DNA of 43,902 nt from Opitutaceae bacterium. GTDB lineage: Bacteria > Verrucomicrobiota > Verrucomicrobiia > Opitutales > Opitutaceae. Position numbers and translations under genes: made by a program. This document shows, one piece after another, positions 1 through 8,364 of the stretch (position 1 is its first letter; the number at the start of each line of letters is the position of its first letter). The notes below the pieces were generated by a model. The model had not been told where the DNA came from. It saw only the letters and a list, made by a program, of their open reading frames with translations, and searched no databases. The DNA lies in contig JAIXWF010000024.1 in the NCBI GenBank assembly GCA_027482185.1, forward strand, positions 1 through 43,902, written 5' to 3'.

Positions 1-636
1 ATCAAAACGTCGAGCGACGGCATCGCCAAAATCATCAAGACGATCGACGAGATCGCCTTCCAGACGAACATCCTCGCCCTCAACGCGGCGGTCGAAGCCG
101 CCCGCGCCGGCGAAGCCGGTGCCGGTTTCGCGGTTGTCGCCGAGGAGGTCCGCGCCCTCGCCCAGCGCAGTGCCGGCGCCGCCCGCGAGACCGCCGACAA
201 GATCGCCGACTCCGTTGCCAAGAGCCACCACGGCGCCGAGGTCTGCACCAAGGTCGCCGGCAGCCTGCATGAGATCGCGGAGAAGATCCGCACGGTCGAC
301 GAACTCGTTGCCGAAATCGCTGCCGCCTCCGGCGAGCAGACCCAGGGGATCCATCAGGTGAACACCGCCGTCGGCCAAATGGACAAGATCGTCCAGGCCG
401 GCGCCGCCCAAGCCGAGGAAGGCGCGAGCGTCGCCCAAGAACTCACCACCCAAGCCAACGAACTCCGCTGCACCGTCGAGGCTTTGGCCCGCGAAGTCGG
501 CGGCCAACGCGAGGCCACTGCTCCCGCGGACGAGGTTCGGAGTCCGGCCGTGCCGACGGCCCGCCCGTCCACTCCGCTCCGCCCACCCCTGGCCCGCGCC
601 GCCCACCGCGCCCCGGAGCCGGTCGCCGTTCCCTGA
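1..636 (+). CDS. Methyl-accepting chemotaxis protein, C-terminal part (5' end outside window)
   Basis: Frame 1 is open from the first base to the TGA at 634-636, giving 211 residues. Near the start it carries the highly conserved chemoreceptor hairpin tip that contacts CheA and CheW ([18 protein letters not shown], about residues 20-37), followed by the descending helix ([17 protein letters not shown]). The methylation-helix region comes next, and then a Pro/Arg/Ala-rich tail with no recognisable CheR-binding pentapeptide. The ligand-binding and membrane parts lie upstream of the window, so the stimulus cannot be guessed. It is similar in its signalling domain to the second receptor at 9542-11149 but is separated from it by the suf operon. 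The family call is firm; the exact receptor class is not determined. Confidence 0.93.
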   Translation: MKTSSDGIAKIIKTIDEIAFQTNILALNAAVEAARAGEAGAGFAVVAEEVRALAQRSAGAARETADKIADSVAKSHHGAEVCTKVAGSLHEIAEKIRTVDELVAEIAAASGEQTQGIHQVNTAVGQMDKIVQAGAAQAEEGASVAQELTTQANELRCTVEALAREVGGQREATAPADEVRSPAVPTARPSTPLRPPLARAAHRAPEPVAVP

Positions 637-836
637 TCCGCCGGCCCGTCCGCGGGGCCACCGCTCGCGGTGGCGACGGCCCGGGACAACTCGCCCGTCC
701 TTCCGGCGGTCGCCGAGCCGGACACCTTCGGTTGAGCCGCAGAAAGCGCCGCGAAACCTTCCCGCGCATCGCCCGCCGCCGCGCTCGGTCGTGGACGCCG
801 CCGGCATTCCCAGGCTCGACCCGCGGGCAAACTTGT

Positions 837-880
837 TTGGAATAGTTCTAATTATCGCTTGCGCCTTAGAATCATTCCAA
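837..880 (+). promoter_or_regulatory. Two PerR/Fur-box-like dyads upstream of the fur-suf operon
   Basis: Two 7-1-7 inverted repeats lie upstream of the fur start: TTGGAAT-A-GTTCTAA at 837-851 and TTAGAAT-C-ATTCCAA at 866-880. Each has one mismatch between its arms and both match the general shape of PerR boxes (TTATAAT-N-ATTATAA). Their centres are 29 bp apart and the second ends 25 bp before the fur ATG, a good position for repression. They are strikingly AT-rich against the GC-rich background. Autoregulation of fur and co-regulation of the suf genes is inferred. No convincing -35/-10 pair could be fixed. The rest of the 637-836 gap shows no gene. Confidence 0.6.
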
Positions 881-905
881 TTTGTTGCGGCTTCCTTTTT
901 GCCGC

Positions 906-1331
906 ATGTCCATCTCGCCCCAGAACGCCGATGCTCTCGCCGAGCGCCTGTCCCACAGTGGACTGCGCGCCACGCCGCAGCGCGAAGTCGTTTACAACGT
1001 GCTCTTGAAGAAGCGCGACCACCCCACGGCCGACGAAGTCTTCGCCCGCGTTAAGAACGAACTCCCGACCATCTCGCTCGCGACGGTCTACAACTGCCTC
1101 GAAACCCTCGTGCAGTGCGAACTCGTCCGCGCGGTCAACTTTGAGCGCGGCCCGACCCGCTACTGCCCGAATCTCCGCCCGCACGCCCACTTCCACGACG
1201 AGCACACGGGCAAGACGCACGACATCGATCTGCCGCCCGGCCTGCTCGAAAAAGTGAGCTCCGTCCTTCCGCAAGGCTACGACGCCAAGTCCGTCGAGAT
1301 CATCTTCCGCGGCAAAACCGCCTCGAACTGA
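906..1331 (+). CDS. Fur/PerR-family metal-dependent transcriptional regulator
   Basis: 141 residues with the family's winged-helix N-terminus ([14 protein letters not shown], residues 20-33; HPTADEVF, 39-46; [13 protein letters not shown], 56-68) and the metal-binding stretch HAHFHD (93-98). ATG 906 is chosen because an upstream in-frame TTG at 882 overlaps the putative operator region. Ungapped alignment by eye with B. subtilis PerR keeps H37, H91, H93 and D104 (here H39, H93, H95, D106). The D85 position is Cys87, and the structural-zinc pair C96/C99 is D98/T101, so no CXXC is present anywhere. It is the first gene before sufCBD and sufT, with no terminator between, and two PerR-like dyads lie upstream. 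It probably links iron or peroxide status to Fe-S assembly; whether it is Fur-, PerR- or Zur-like cannot be settled from sequence alone. Confidence 0.88.
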   Translation: MSISPQNADALAERLSHSGLRATPQREVVYNVLLKKRDHPTADEVFARVKNELPTISLATVYNCLETLVQCELVRAVNFERGPTRYCPNLRPHAHFHDEHTGKTHDIDLPPGLLEKVSSVLPQGYDAKSVEIIFRGKTASN

Positions 1332-1340
1332 TCCCCGCCG

Positions 1341-1400
1341 TCTCCCGTTTTCCCGATTTCCCGCCGAAGTTTCCCGCTTTTCCACTTTTCCACTTTTCCG
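1341..1400. repeat. TTTCCC/CTTTTCCA word repeat between fur and sufC
   Basis: The fur-sufC gap is filled by degenerate words of the type TTTCCCG followed by three exact-phase 8-mers (CTTTTCCA at 1377-1384 and 1385-1392, CTTTTCCG at 1393-1400). It ends 4 bp before the sufC ATG. Unlike the other word repeats in this operon, no reverse-complement arm is visible. It gives a pyrimidine-rich leader in place of a Shine-Dalgarno sequence. Confidence 0.75.
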
Positions 1401-1404
1401 ATCC

Positions 1405-2160
1405 ATGTCCTCGCTCGTCATCCAAGACCTCCACGTCGCCATCGGCGAAAAAGAGATCGTCAAGGGCCTCTCGCTCACGATCAACAGCGGCGAAGTCCAC
1501 GCCATCATGGGGCCCAACGGCACCGGCAAATCGACGCTCTCCAAGGCGATCGCCGGCCACCCCGATTACACGATCACCTCCGGCGACGTGCTCCTCGACG
1601 GCGCTTCCATTCTTGAAAAGGAAGCCGACGAGCGCGCCCGCGCCGGCCTCTTCCTCGCGTTCCAATATCCGAGCGAAATCCCCGGCGTCTCCATCGCCAA
1701 CTTCCTCCGCGCCGCCGTCCAGGCCCGCATGGCCGAAGGCGAGGAACTCGACGCCACCGCCTACTACAAGCGCCTCTACGCCAAGATGGACATGCTCAAG
1801 ATCGACCGGAAGTTCACCTCCCGCTCGGTCAACGAGGGCTTCTCCGGCGGCGAAAAGAAGCGCTGCGAAATCCTCCAGATGGCCATGCTCGAGCCCAAGT
1901 TCGCCCTCATGGACGAAACCGACTCCGGCCTCGACATCGACGCCCTCCGCATCGTCTCCGAAGGCGTCAACACGCTCCGCGGGCCCGACCTCGGCGTGCT
2001 CATGATCACCCACTACCAGCGCCTCCTGAACTACATCGTGCCCGACTACGTGCACGTCATGTGGGACGGCCGCATCGTGAAGAGCGGCGACAAATCCCTC
2101 GCCCTCGAGCTCGAGGCCAAGGGCTACGACTGGGTCAAAAAAGAACTCGCCCTCGCCTGA
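1405..2160 (+). CDS. sufC: Fe-S cluster assembly ATPase SufC
   Basis: 251-residue ABC ATPase of the SUF system, which with SufB and SufD forms the scaffold complex that builds Fe-S clusters in the cytoplasm. Walker A is GPNGTGKS at residues 36-43. The signature is FSGGEKKR, and Walker B with the SufC-type D-loop is [16 protein letters not shown]. The Q-loop region [13 protein letters not shown] is typical of SufC. Length matches the family (about 250). It lies 73 bp after fur and 29 bp before sufB, the usual sufC-sufB-sufD linkage though with C in front. The start is the first ATG after the pyrimidine word repeat, and the N-terminus [13 protein letters not shown] begins exactly where SufC proteins begin. 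Confidence 0.97.
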   Translation: MSSLVIQDLHVAIGEKEIVKGLSLTINSGEVHAIMGPNGTGKSTLSKAIAGHPDYTITSGDVLLDGASILEKEADERARAGLFLAFQYPSEIPGVSIANFLRAAVQARMAEGEELDATAYYKRLYAKMDMLKIDRKFTSRSVNEGFSGGEKKRCEILQMAMLEPKFALMDETDSGLDIDALRIVSEGVNTLRGPDLGVLMITHYQRLLNYIVPDYVHVMWDGRIVKSGDKSLALELEAKGYDWVKKELALA

Positions 2161-2189
2161 GCGGCCCACCGTCCAACGCACCACCCGCC

Positions 2190-3632
2190 ATGGCCAACAC
2201 CGACACCCTCGCCCAGGAAGCCGCCGCCGCCGACAATCCCGTCGCCGGCATCGACCAGACCAAGGGCGACTTCAGCTACGACGTCTCCTACGCCTTCGAC
2301 GCCGGCACCGGCCTCAACGAAGACACCGTCCGCTACATCAGTTCGGTGAAGAAGGAAGCGCCGTGGATCCTCGAGTTCCGCCTCAAGGCCCTCGCGAAAT
2401 TCCGCTCCATGCCCATGCCCACCCACTGGGCGACCAAGGACCTCGAGAACATCGATTTCGACAAGATCCGGTACTACCTCTCGCAGGGCCAGAAGCCGAA
2501 GCGCACCTGGGACGAGGTCCCCGACGACATCAAGAAGACCTTCGAGCGCCTCGGCATCCCGGAGCAGGAACGCAAGTTCCTCGCCGGCGTCGAGGCCCAG
2601 TTCGACTCCGAGGCCGCGTATTCGAATATCAAGGACATCGTCTCCAAGCAGGGCGTCATCTTCGTCAACTCCACCGAGGGCCTCCGCGAACACCCCGAGC
2701 TCTTCAAAAAGTTCTTCGGCAAGGTCATCCCGACAGGCGACAACAAGTTCGCCGCCCTCAACAGCGCCGTCTTCTCCGGCGGCTCCTTCATCTACGTCCC
2801 CAAGGGCGTGAAGGTCGCCCAACCCCTCCAGGCCTACTTCCGCATCAACGCCGAGAACTTCGGCCAGTTCGAGCGCACCCTCATCATCGCCGACGAGGGC
2901 GCCGAGGTCACCTACATGGAGGGCTGCACCGCCCCGAAGTTCAGCACCTCGACGCTGCACAGCGCCGTCGTCGAACTCGTCGCCCTCAAGGGCGCCAAGA
3001 TCCAGTACATCACCGTCCAAAACTGGGCCAACAACGTCTTCAATCTCGTCACCAAACGCGGCATCGCCCACGAGGAAGCCGAGATCAAGTGGATCGACTG
3101 CAACATCGGCAGCCGCCTCACGATGAAGTACCCGGGCGTCGTCCTGAAGGGCCGCAAGGCCCGCGGCGAAGTCATCTCCATCGCCCTCGCCAACGACGGC
3201 CAGCACCAGGACACCGGCGCCAAGATGATCCACGCCGCCGACGAGACCACGTCCAACATCGTCGCCAAATCCATCTCCGTCGGCCAGGGCCGCTCCACCT
3301 ACCGCGGCGTCGTCCACATCCCGAAGCACCTCAAGGGCTGCAAAAACAACACCGAGTGCGACGCCCTCCTGATCAACACCAACAGCCGCACCGACACCTA
3401 CCCGGCCATCACCGTCCGCGGCGACCGCAACTACGTCCAGCACGAGGCCAGCGTCTCGAAGGTGAACGAGGAAATGATCTTCTACATGCAGCAGCGCGGC
3501 CTCACCGAGGGCCAGGCGATGAGCCTCGCCGTCAACGGCTTCATCAACGACCTCGCCCGCCAGTTCCCGATGGAATACAGCGTCGAACTCAAGCGCCTCA
3601 TCGACCTCGAAATGGAAGGCAGCGTCGGCTGA
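2190..3632 (+). CDS. sufB: Fe-S cluster assembly scaffold SufB
   Basis: 480 residues, the usual SufB length. Recognisable family stretches are [14 protein letters not shown] near residue 90, [15 protein letters not shown] near 195, the repetitive beta-helix core, and the C-terminal region [19 protein letters not shown] with [10 protein letters not shown]. SufB binds SufC and SufD, accepts persulfide sulfur and assembles the nascent cluster. ATG 2190 is preferred over an upstream in-frame ATG at 2061 that lies inside sufC; the extra 43 residues there are an Arg/Pro-rich shadow of sufC. It sits between sufC and sufD in one operon. No SufS desulfurase or SufU/SufE partner lies in the window. Confidence 0.97.
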   Translation: MANTDTLAQEAAAADNPVAGIDQTKGDFSYDVSYAFDAGTGLNEDTVRYISSVKKEAPWILEFRLKALAKFRSMPMPTHWATKDLENIDFDKIRYYLSQGQKPKRTWDEVPDDIKKTFERLGIPEQERKFLAGVEAQFDSEAAYSNIKDIVSKQGVIFVNSTEGLREHPELFKKFFGKVIPTGDNKFAALNSAVFSGGSFIYVPKGVKVAQPLQAYFRINAENFGQFERTLIIADEGAEVTYMEGCTAPKFSTSTLHSAVVELVALKGAKIQYITVQNWANNVFNLVTKRGIAHEEAEIKWIDCNIGSRLTMKYPGVVLKGRKARGEVISIALANDGQHQDTGAKMIHAADETTSNIVAKSISVGQGRSTYRGVVHIPKHLKGCKNNTECDALLINTNSRTDTYPAITVRGDRNYVQHEASVSKVNEEMIFYMQQRGLTEGQAMSLAVNGFINDLARQFPMEYSVELKRLIDLEMEGSVG

Positions 3633-3639
3633 AGAATTG

Positions 3640-3730
3640 AGTCACGGAGAGCACGGAGTCGGCCCCGAGTTCACGGAGCCCCTCTCTGTCCTCCGTGGCC
3701 TCCTCGCCCCCTCCGTGTCCTCCGTGACCC
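3640..3730. repeat. CACGGAG word repeat, inverted arms, between sufB and sufD
   Basis: Immediately after the sufB stop the left arm reads TCACGGAGAGCACGGAG, with another TTCACGGAG at about 3670. After a spacer, the right arm (3698-3728) consists of 9-mers TCCTCCGTG and CTCCGTGTC that are the reverse complement of the left. In mRNA the two arms can pair into a long imperfect hairpin between the sufB and sufD coding regions. No gene is encoded in it, although the sufD frame is open through it. Confidence 0.8.
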
Positions 3731-3735
3731 AGACC

Positions 3736-5061
3736 ATGACCTCTTCGATCGAAACCATGTCCGCCGCTCCCGCCGTCGGCTCCTTCACGCCCGAGGCCTT
3801 CGCCGCCCACCTCGCTTCCCTTCCGCCCGGCCTGCCCGCGTGGTGGCTCGAGCGCAAACGCGCCGCCTACGCGCGCTTCGCCGCGCTGCCCATGCCCGGC
3901 CGCACCGACGAGGCCTGGCGCTTCAGCAATATCTCCGGCCTGACGCTTGACGGCTTCGCCCTCCCCGCCGCCGCCACCGCCACGCCCTACGCGCCCATCG
4001 GGATCAAGAAATCCGCCAAGCTCGTCTTCGCCAACGGCCGCCTCTTCTCGCGCGAAGTCCTCGCCGCCGACCTCGTCGCGCGTGGCGTGATTGTGGATAC
4101 GCTGCAAAACGCGCTGGTCCGCCACGAGGCCCTCGTGAAGGAACACCTGCTCGCCCAGCCGCCCAAGTTCGGCCCCGGCAAATTCTCCGCGCTGCACGAG
4201 GCTTTCCTCGCCGACGGCGCCTTCGTCTATGTGCCCAAGGGCGTCGAGCTCGAGCACCCGATCGGACTCTTCCACTACGCCCTCGGCGCCGACGCCGCGG
4301 TCTTCCCGCACTCGCTCGTCATCGCCGCCGACCAAGCCAAAGTCACCATCGTCGAGTACTTCGGCTCGACCGACGACACCGAGGCCCAGTTCGCCGCCGG
4401 CGCCAACGACCTCTATGCCGGCCACGGCGCCCAGCTGACCTACATCGGCAAACAGGACTGGAGCCACCGCGCCCTCTCCTTCCAGTCGAACTCCACCGTC
4501 GTCCGCCGCGACGCCCGCGTCCAGTCCCTCAACCTCCACCTCGGCGCCCGCCAGGCCCGCCACGAGTCGCTCTCGCAACTCCAGGCCCCCGGCGCGTTCT
4601 CCGAGATGCTCGCCCTCACCGTCGCGCGCGAAACGCAGGAATTCGACCAGCGCACCCTGCAGATCCACCAGGCGCCCAATACCAAGAGTGACCTGCTCTA
4701 CAAAAACGCGCTCCTCGACCAGGCGAAGACGATTTTCTCCGGCCTCATCGTCGTCGATCCCGACGCCCAGAAAACCGACGCGTACCAGAGCAACCGCAAC
4801 CTCATGCTCAGCGAGCAGGCCGAGGCGAATTCGCTCCCGGGCCTCGAGATCCAGGCCAACGACGTCCGCTGCACCCACGGCGCCACCTCGTCGCGCATCG
4901 ATCCGGAGCAGGAGTTCTACCTCCAGTCCCGCGGCATCGACAAAACGACCGCCGACGAGTTGCTCACCTTCGGCTTCTTCGAGGAAGTCCTGAATCGCCT
5001 CGCCGACGAAGACCTCCACGCCGCGCTGCGCACCTTGATCCAAACGAAGTTCACGAAATAG
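3736..5061 (+). CDS. sufD: Fe-S cluster assembly protein SufD
   Basis: 441 residues from ATG 3736; a second ATG at 3757 would give 434. The frame is open back to 3637, but that stretch is the CACGGAG repeat, so it is unlikely to be translated. SufD hallmarks are RTDEAWRFSNIS near the N-terminus, FVYVPKGVELEHPI, and the C-terminal block VRCTHGATSSRIDPEQEFYLQSRGI shared with SufB (described here as positions 4864-4938). It forms the SufBC2D scaffold with its neighbours. The TAG stop overlaps the first base of the GTAGCGG heptad repeat that separates it from sufT. Confidence 0.95.
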   Translation: MTSSIETMSAAPAVGSFTPEAFAAHLASLPPGLPAWWLERKRAAYARFAALPMPGRTDEAWRFSNISGLTLDGFALPAAATATPYAPIGIKKSAKLVFANGRLFSREVLAADLVARGVIVDTLQNALVRHEALVKEHLLAQPPKFGPGKFSALHEAFLADGAFVYVPKGVELEHPIGLFHYALGADAAVFPHSLVIAADQAKVTIVEYFGSTDDTEAQFAAGANDLYAGHGAQLTYIGKQDWSHRALSFQSNSTVVRRDARVQSLNLHLGARQARHESLSQLQAPGAFSEMLALTVARETQEFDQRTLQIHQAPNTKSDLLYKNALLDQAKTIFSGLIVVDPDAQKTDAYQSNRNLMLSEQAEANSLPGLEIQANDVRCTHGATSSRIDPEQEFYLQSRGIDKTTADELLTFGFFEEVLNRLADEDLHAALRTLIQTKFTK

Positions 5062-5157
5062 TAGCGAGTAGCGGGTAGCCGGTAGCGAGCATCCCCGAGG
5101 CCGCGTCCACCACCTGCATCTTCTACCCGCTACGCGCTACTCACTACCCGCTACCTG
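5061..5157. repeat. GTAGCGG heptad repeat, inverted arms, between sufD and sufT
   Basis: Left arm: four in-phase heptads GTAGCGA, GTAGCGG, GTAGCCG, GTAGCGA at 5061-5088. Spacer: 5089-5122. Right arm: five in-phase heptads CTACCCG, CTACGCG, CTACTCA, CTACCCG, CTACCTG at 5123-5157, the reverse complement of the left words. The arms can form a stem of roughly 28 bp with mismatches. The right arm ends 8 bp before the sufT ATG, so a hairpin would cover its ribosome entry site. Same design as other repeats in the window but a different word. Confidence 0.88.
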
Positions 5158-5165
5158 CCCGTCCC

Positions 5166-5717
5166 ATGCAACGCGACCGCACGCTCTCCCGCGAAGTCAC
5201 CGCCACCCAGATTCCCTCGGGCGACAAATTGCTCCTGTCCGCCGGCACCAAGGTGATGATCCACCAGACCCTCGGCGGCAGTTACACCGTCCAGACCGAT
5301 TTCGGCCTCTTCCGCATCGATGGCAAAGACGGCGACGCCCTCGGCGAAAAAGTCGCCGACAACACGATCGCCGCCGCCACGCTGGCCGACGGCGCGCCCG
5401 ATCCCGAAGCCGTGTGGGCCCAGCTGCGCCAAGTCTTCGATCCGGAAATTCCCGTCAACATCGTCGACCTCGGGCTGGTTTACTCGATGGACGTCGCGAA
5501 GATCGAAGACCAAGCCGAGCCCGCGTACCGCGTGAACGTCGCCATGACGCTGACCGCGCCCGGATGCGGCATGGGCCCGGCGATCGCGGAGGATGCGAAG
5601 TCGAAAATTCTCCTCGTGCCCGGCGTCAGCGACGCCGACGTCCGCATCACCTGGGACCCGCCGTGGAACCAATCCATGATCAGCGAGGAAGGGAAAATGA
5701 AGCTCGGCCTGATCTGA
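5166..5717 (+). CDS. sufT: SufT-type DUF59/MIP18-family Fe-S maturation protein
   Basis: 183 residues. An N-terminal extension of about 75 residues is followed by the DUF59 domain: DPEIPVNIVDLGLVYSM, then MTLTAPGCGMGPAIAEDAK with the reactive Cys of the family, and a C-terminal VRITWDPPWNQSMIS. SufT helps mature or transfer Fe-S clusters to target proteins, mainly under high demand for Fe-S enzymes, and is typically encoded at the end of suf operons, as here. The ATG at 5166 is the first after the heptad repeat. The gene is followed by an intrinsic terminator at 5747-5777, which closes the operon. Confidence 0.93.
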   Translation: MQRDRTLSREVTATQIPSGDKLLLSAGTKVMIHQTLGGSYTVQTDFGLFRIDGKDGDALGEKVADNTIAAATLADGAPDPEAVWAQLRQVFDPEIPVNIVDLGLVYSMDVAKIEDQAEPAYRVNVAMTLTAPGCGMGPAIAEDAKSKILLVPGVSDADVRITWDPPWNQSMISEEGKMKLGLI

Positions 5718-5746
5718 GCCATTTCCTTCCCGCCGTCCGAATTCCG

Positions 5747-5777
5747 ATCCGCCCGCCGCCCGCGGGCGGATTTTTTT
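5747..5777 (+). terminator. Intrinsic terminator of the suf operon
   Basis: Perfect 9-bp stem ATCCGCCCG (5747-5755) / CGGGCGGAT (5763-5771) with a 7-base loop, running into seven T residues (5771-5777). It lies 30 bp after the sufT stop in the 98-bp gap between convergent genes. The reverse strand lacks a T tract, so it serves the plus strand only. Confidence 0.88.
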
Positions 5778-5815
5778 CGTCCGACGCCGCGGCCCGCCAA
5801 CGGAGCTGCCGGAGC

Positions 5816-6301
5816 TCATTCCTTCGCCGCCACGACCTGCCGAGTCTGCACCGACTCGGTCCAGCGGGCGAACATCTCCTTCTCCTCCGCCGTCACCCGG
5901 GCGCGCGGATGCAGGGCGGAGAACAAAGCCATCGGCATCTCCCCTTCGGCCACCGCGTCGCGCATGTACTCCAGCCGCCGCGCCTGCGCCTGCTTCCCGA
6001 GCACGGCGAAGGTCGACAGATTGAGCGCGCGTTTGCCGTCGCGGATATGCCCGGCCATCAGCCAGCCGGCGGGCTGCACCCGCGCGTACCACGGATACTC
6101 GGTCCGATCCGAATGGCAGTCGTAGCAGGCCGCCGCCAGGAAGTTCCGCACCTCCGGCGGCGGGTTGAGCACCGCCGCGAGGGACTGCGGCCCTTCCGCC
6201 GTCGTCCCCGCATTGCGCGCGGGCGGGAAGAACTGCGCCGCGCCGAGCAGCACCGCCGTTCCCGCCAGAAACCGGCGCAGCCAAGTGCGGGTCGCGGACA
6301 T
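5816..6301 (-). CDS. Exported haem-binding-domain protein, one c-type haem
   Basis: 161 residues. The N-terminus MSATRTWLRRFLAGTAVLLG is a signal peptide or membrane anchor. The body matches the Haem_bd (PF14376-like) pattern: AACYDCHSDRTEYPWYARV with one CXXCH, followed by PAGWLMAGHIRDGKRALNLSTF and a C-terminal ARVTAEEKEMFARWTES. Such proteins are periplasmic monohaem proteins that are often encoded beside other cytochromes. It is the last gene of the minus-strand electron-transfer operon, 14 bp after the porin stop. A role as a small periplasmic electron shuttle to the conduit is inferred. Confidence 0.85.
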   Translation of the reverse strand: MSATRTWLRRFLAGTAVLLGAAQFFPPARNAGTTAEGPQSLAAVLNPPPEVRNFLAAACYDCHSDRTEYPWYARVQPAGWLMAGHIRDGKRALNLSTFAVLGKQAQARRLEYMRDAVAEGEMPMALFSALHPRARVTAEEKEMFARWTESVQTRQVVAAKE

Positions 6302-6315
6302 CGTCGCTCCGTCTT

Positions 6316-8364
6316 TCAAAACCGGTATTCGACTTTTCCGTACACGACGTGCGCGGTGAAGTCGTTCTGTCCGCCGTAGGTGCCGTCGCGATTCGAGGCA
6401 AAGCCGTACTTCGCGGTGAAGACCAGCCGGTCGCTGTGGCGCCGGACCCAGGTGAGGAACGAACTGTGCAGCGTCTGCCCGGCGTTGAGCGGCAGGGTGA
6501 ACTCGGCGTTGTCCGAGTAGTTGTCGGCACGGTAGTGCGAAACGTCGAGCAGCAGATCGGTGACCTTCCCGAGCGCATAGCCCGTCGCGAGATTGGCGCT
6601 CACGTAGTTGTTGTCCGAGACGACGGTCAGCCGGTGCGCGGGAACCCGGAGCCGGTCGTACGTGACGTTGGCCGTGCCGGAAACGTACCATCGGGGCAGG
6701 ATCTGCCACATGACGTTTTGCGTGACGACGTGGCGGCGCAGTTGCCCCTGGTCGATCTCCGGCAGGTTGTCGAAGGTCGTGGTCACCATCGCCCGTTGCC
6801 GCGCGTAACGCGTCGTGAAGCTGAGCCCGGCGAACGGACGCCACGACAGGCGCAGGTTCAAGTCCTCGCTGGCAATGTCGTTGTCGACCATGAAATGGGG
6901 ATAGCGGTCGCGGTTGCCCACGGCATTCGAGGTGAGATCGCGACGCGCCCGGTAGTCGGCCTGCTTGTAGCGCCGGTTCCAGGTCGCGCCGACGGTGAGC
7001 CCGGGTCGGGCGAACCAGGTCGCGCCCACCGTGTAGCGCTGCCCGATCCGTTCGTAGTCGCTGTCCCGATCGATCACGCTGGCGCGGGTCGCGGCGAGAA
7101 TGCTCTGCTCCACCAGATTGCCGGTGCCTTGGTTCCATTGCCCGCGCGCATAGAGGCGCCAGTCGGCCCAGCGCAGGAGGCGGAGCTCGAGGTCCTCGGT
7201 CACTTCGTTCCACGAATCCCGGCTTGCCGCCTCGATCTGCCGCTCGGCGGCCGCCGCGGCGGTGCCGGTCAGCGTGGTTTCCGTGTGCTGCTCGCCGCTG
7301 TCCTGGCGCAGATGCTCGTATTTCACCGCCGGGATGATCGCGAGGTACTTGGCGGGAAGATAATGCGCGTTCAGGTTTCCCACGTACTGCCGCAGCCGCG
7401 CCGTGCCGGCCAAACCGATGTACCCGGCGTCGTTGGCCTGGCCGCGCGCGATCACCGGGGCGTAGGCGGAGTCGGGCGCGTTGCCATAGATCCGGCTGCC
7501 GACCAGCTGCGTGTCGATCGACGTGCTGATGCCGCCGGCGGAAACCCGCAGCTTTTCCCCGAACGCGCGCTCGAAGGAGCCGTGGCCGGACAGCGAATCG
7601 GCATCGTAGCCGTCGCGCATCGTCAGGTAGCGGTCCTGCGGCTCGAGCGCCCGGCGCCGGGCCACATGCCGGTTGAGCACGCGCGTCCGCTGGTAGCGGC
7701 CGACGACTTTCCACTGGGCAACCTCCGTGCGCTGGCCGACCTCGGCCGTGAACTGGTCGCGCGCCTCGTCGATCAGCAGGTAGGAAGGGATGAACGCGCG
7801 GGTGGTGAACGGCGCGCCGCCCAGATTGCTGTCGCCCCAGCGGATCGAGTTTTTCGATCCCTCGCGGGCGAGGCGGTCGTAGCGGATCCGCCACTGGATC
7901 GACTGGCGCACCAGCGATCCGACTTCGACGAACAGAAACGTGCGGTCGACCGCGAGATCCTCGTCGAAGTAGGAAATCGCCAGGTCGCGCGGGAGCAGGC
8001 GCCCGCCCGAACCGTCGTAGAAGGTCCGGAAGCGGTGGAAACCGGCGTTCACGTAGAAGCGGTCGAATTGCTCCCATTGGAGCGCAAACTTGTAATCGGC
8101 GTTGCCCGGCACCGCGCGGGCGTCGAAGCGGAGGAACGACGTCTCGCCGGAACGGGAGACGGTGAAGCTCTCCAGCCCGCCGTAACCGTCTTTGCGCTGG
8201 CGGGCGGCCTTCTGGAAGGCGGCGCGGTCGCCGTCGAGGAAGGCGCCGCCGCCGCCGACCGACCAGCTGCCTTCCGTTGCGACCTGGGCCGCGAACGCCG
8301 GCAGGGAAACCAGCCAAACGAGGATCGCCGCGGCGACCGGGCGGGAAAACATGGGCGTTTGCAT
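6316..8364 (-). CDS. Outer-membrane beta-barrel of a porin-cytochrome conduit (MtrB/PioB-like)
   Basis: 682 residues with a signal peptide (MQTPMFSRPVAAAILVWLVSL, described from its first 20 residues, cut after AFA). The rest is dominated by alternating hydrophobic/polar strands and ends VEYRF, with the terminal Phe used by BAM substrates. Aromatic-rich strands such as FYVNAGFHRFRTFYDG and WRLYARGQWNQGTGN recur. The start codon shares one base with the stop of the octaheme gene (TGATG), indicating translational coupling. No N-terminal CXXC as in Shewanella MtrB is present. By position it should be the sheath that holds the octaheme cytochrome across the outer membrane, as OmbB does for OmaB in Geobacter. 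Its sequence is more divergent from MtrB/PioB than that of the other porin here, so the family assignment is by context plus overall character. Confidence 0.75.
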   Translation of the reverse strand: MQTPMFSRPVAAAILVWLVSLPAFAAQVATEGSWSVGGGGAFLDGDRAAFQKAARQRKDGYGGLESFTVSRSGETSFLRFDARAVPGNADYKFALQWEQFDRFYVNAGFHRFRTFYDGSGGRLLPRDLAISYFDEDLAVDRTFLFVEVGSLVRQSIQWRIRYDRLAREGSKNSIRWGDSNLGGAPFTTRAFIPSYLLIDEARDQFTAEVGQRTEVAQWKVVGRYQRTRVLNRHVARRRALEPQDRYLTMRDGYDADSLSGHGSFERAFGEKLRVSAGGISTSIDTQLVGSRIYGNAPDSAYAPVIARGQANDAGYIGLAGTARLRQYVGNLNAHYLPAKYLAIIPAVKYEHLRQDSGEQHTETTLTGTAAAAAERQIEAASRDSWNEVTEDLELRLLRWADWRLYARGQWNQGTGNLVEQSILAATRASVIDRDSDYERIGQRYTVGATWFARPGLTVGATWNRRYKQADYRARRDLTSNAVGNRDRYPHFMVDNDIASEDLNLRLSWRPFAGLSFTTRYARQRAMVTTTFDNLPEIDQGQLRRHVVTQNVMWQILPRWYVSGTANVTYDRLRVPAHRLTVVSDNNYVSANLATGYALGKVTDLLLDVSHYRADNYSDNAEFTLPLNAGQTLHSSFLTWVRRHSDRLVFTAKYGFASNRDGTYGGQNDFTAHVVYGKVEYRF

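Noticed and set aside
657-674. Strong hairpin GCCACCGC/GCGGTGGC after the first chemoreceptor
   Set aside because: Almost no loop beyond CTCG and no T tract on either strand; not enough to call a terminator.
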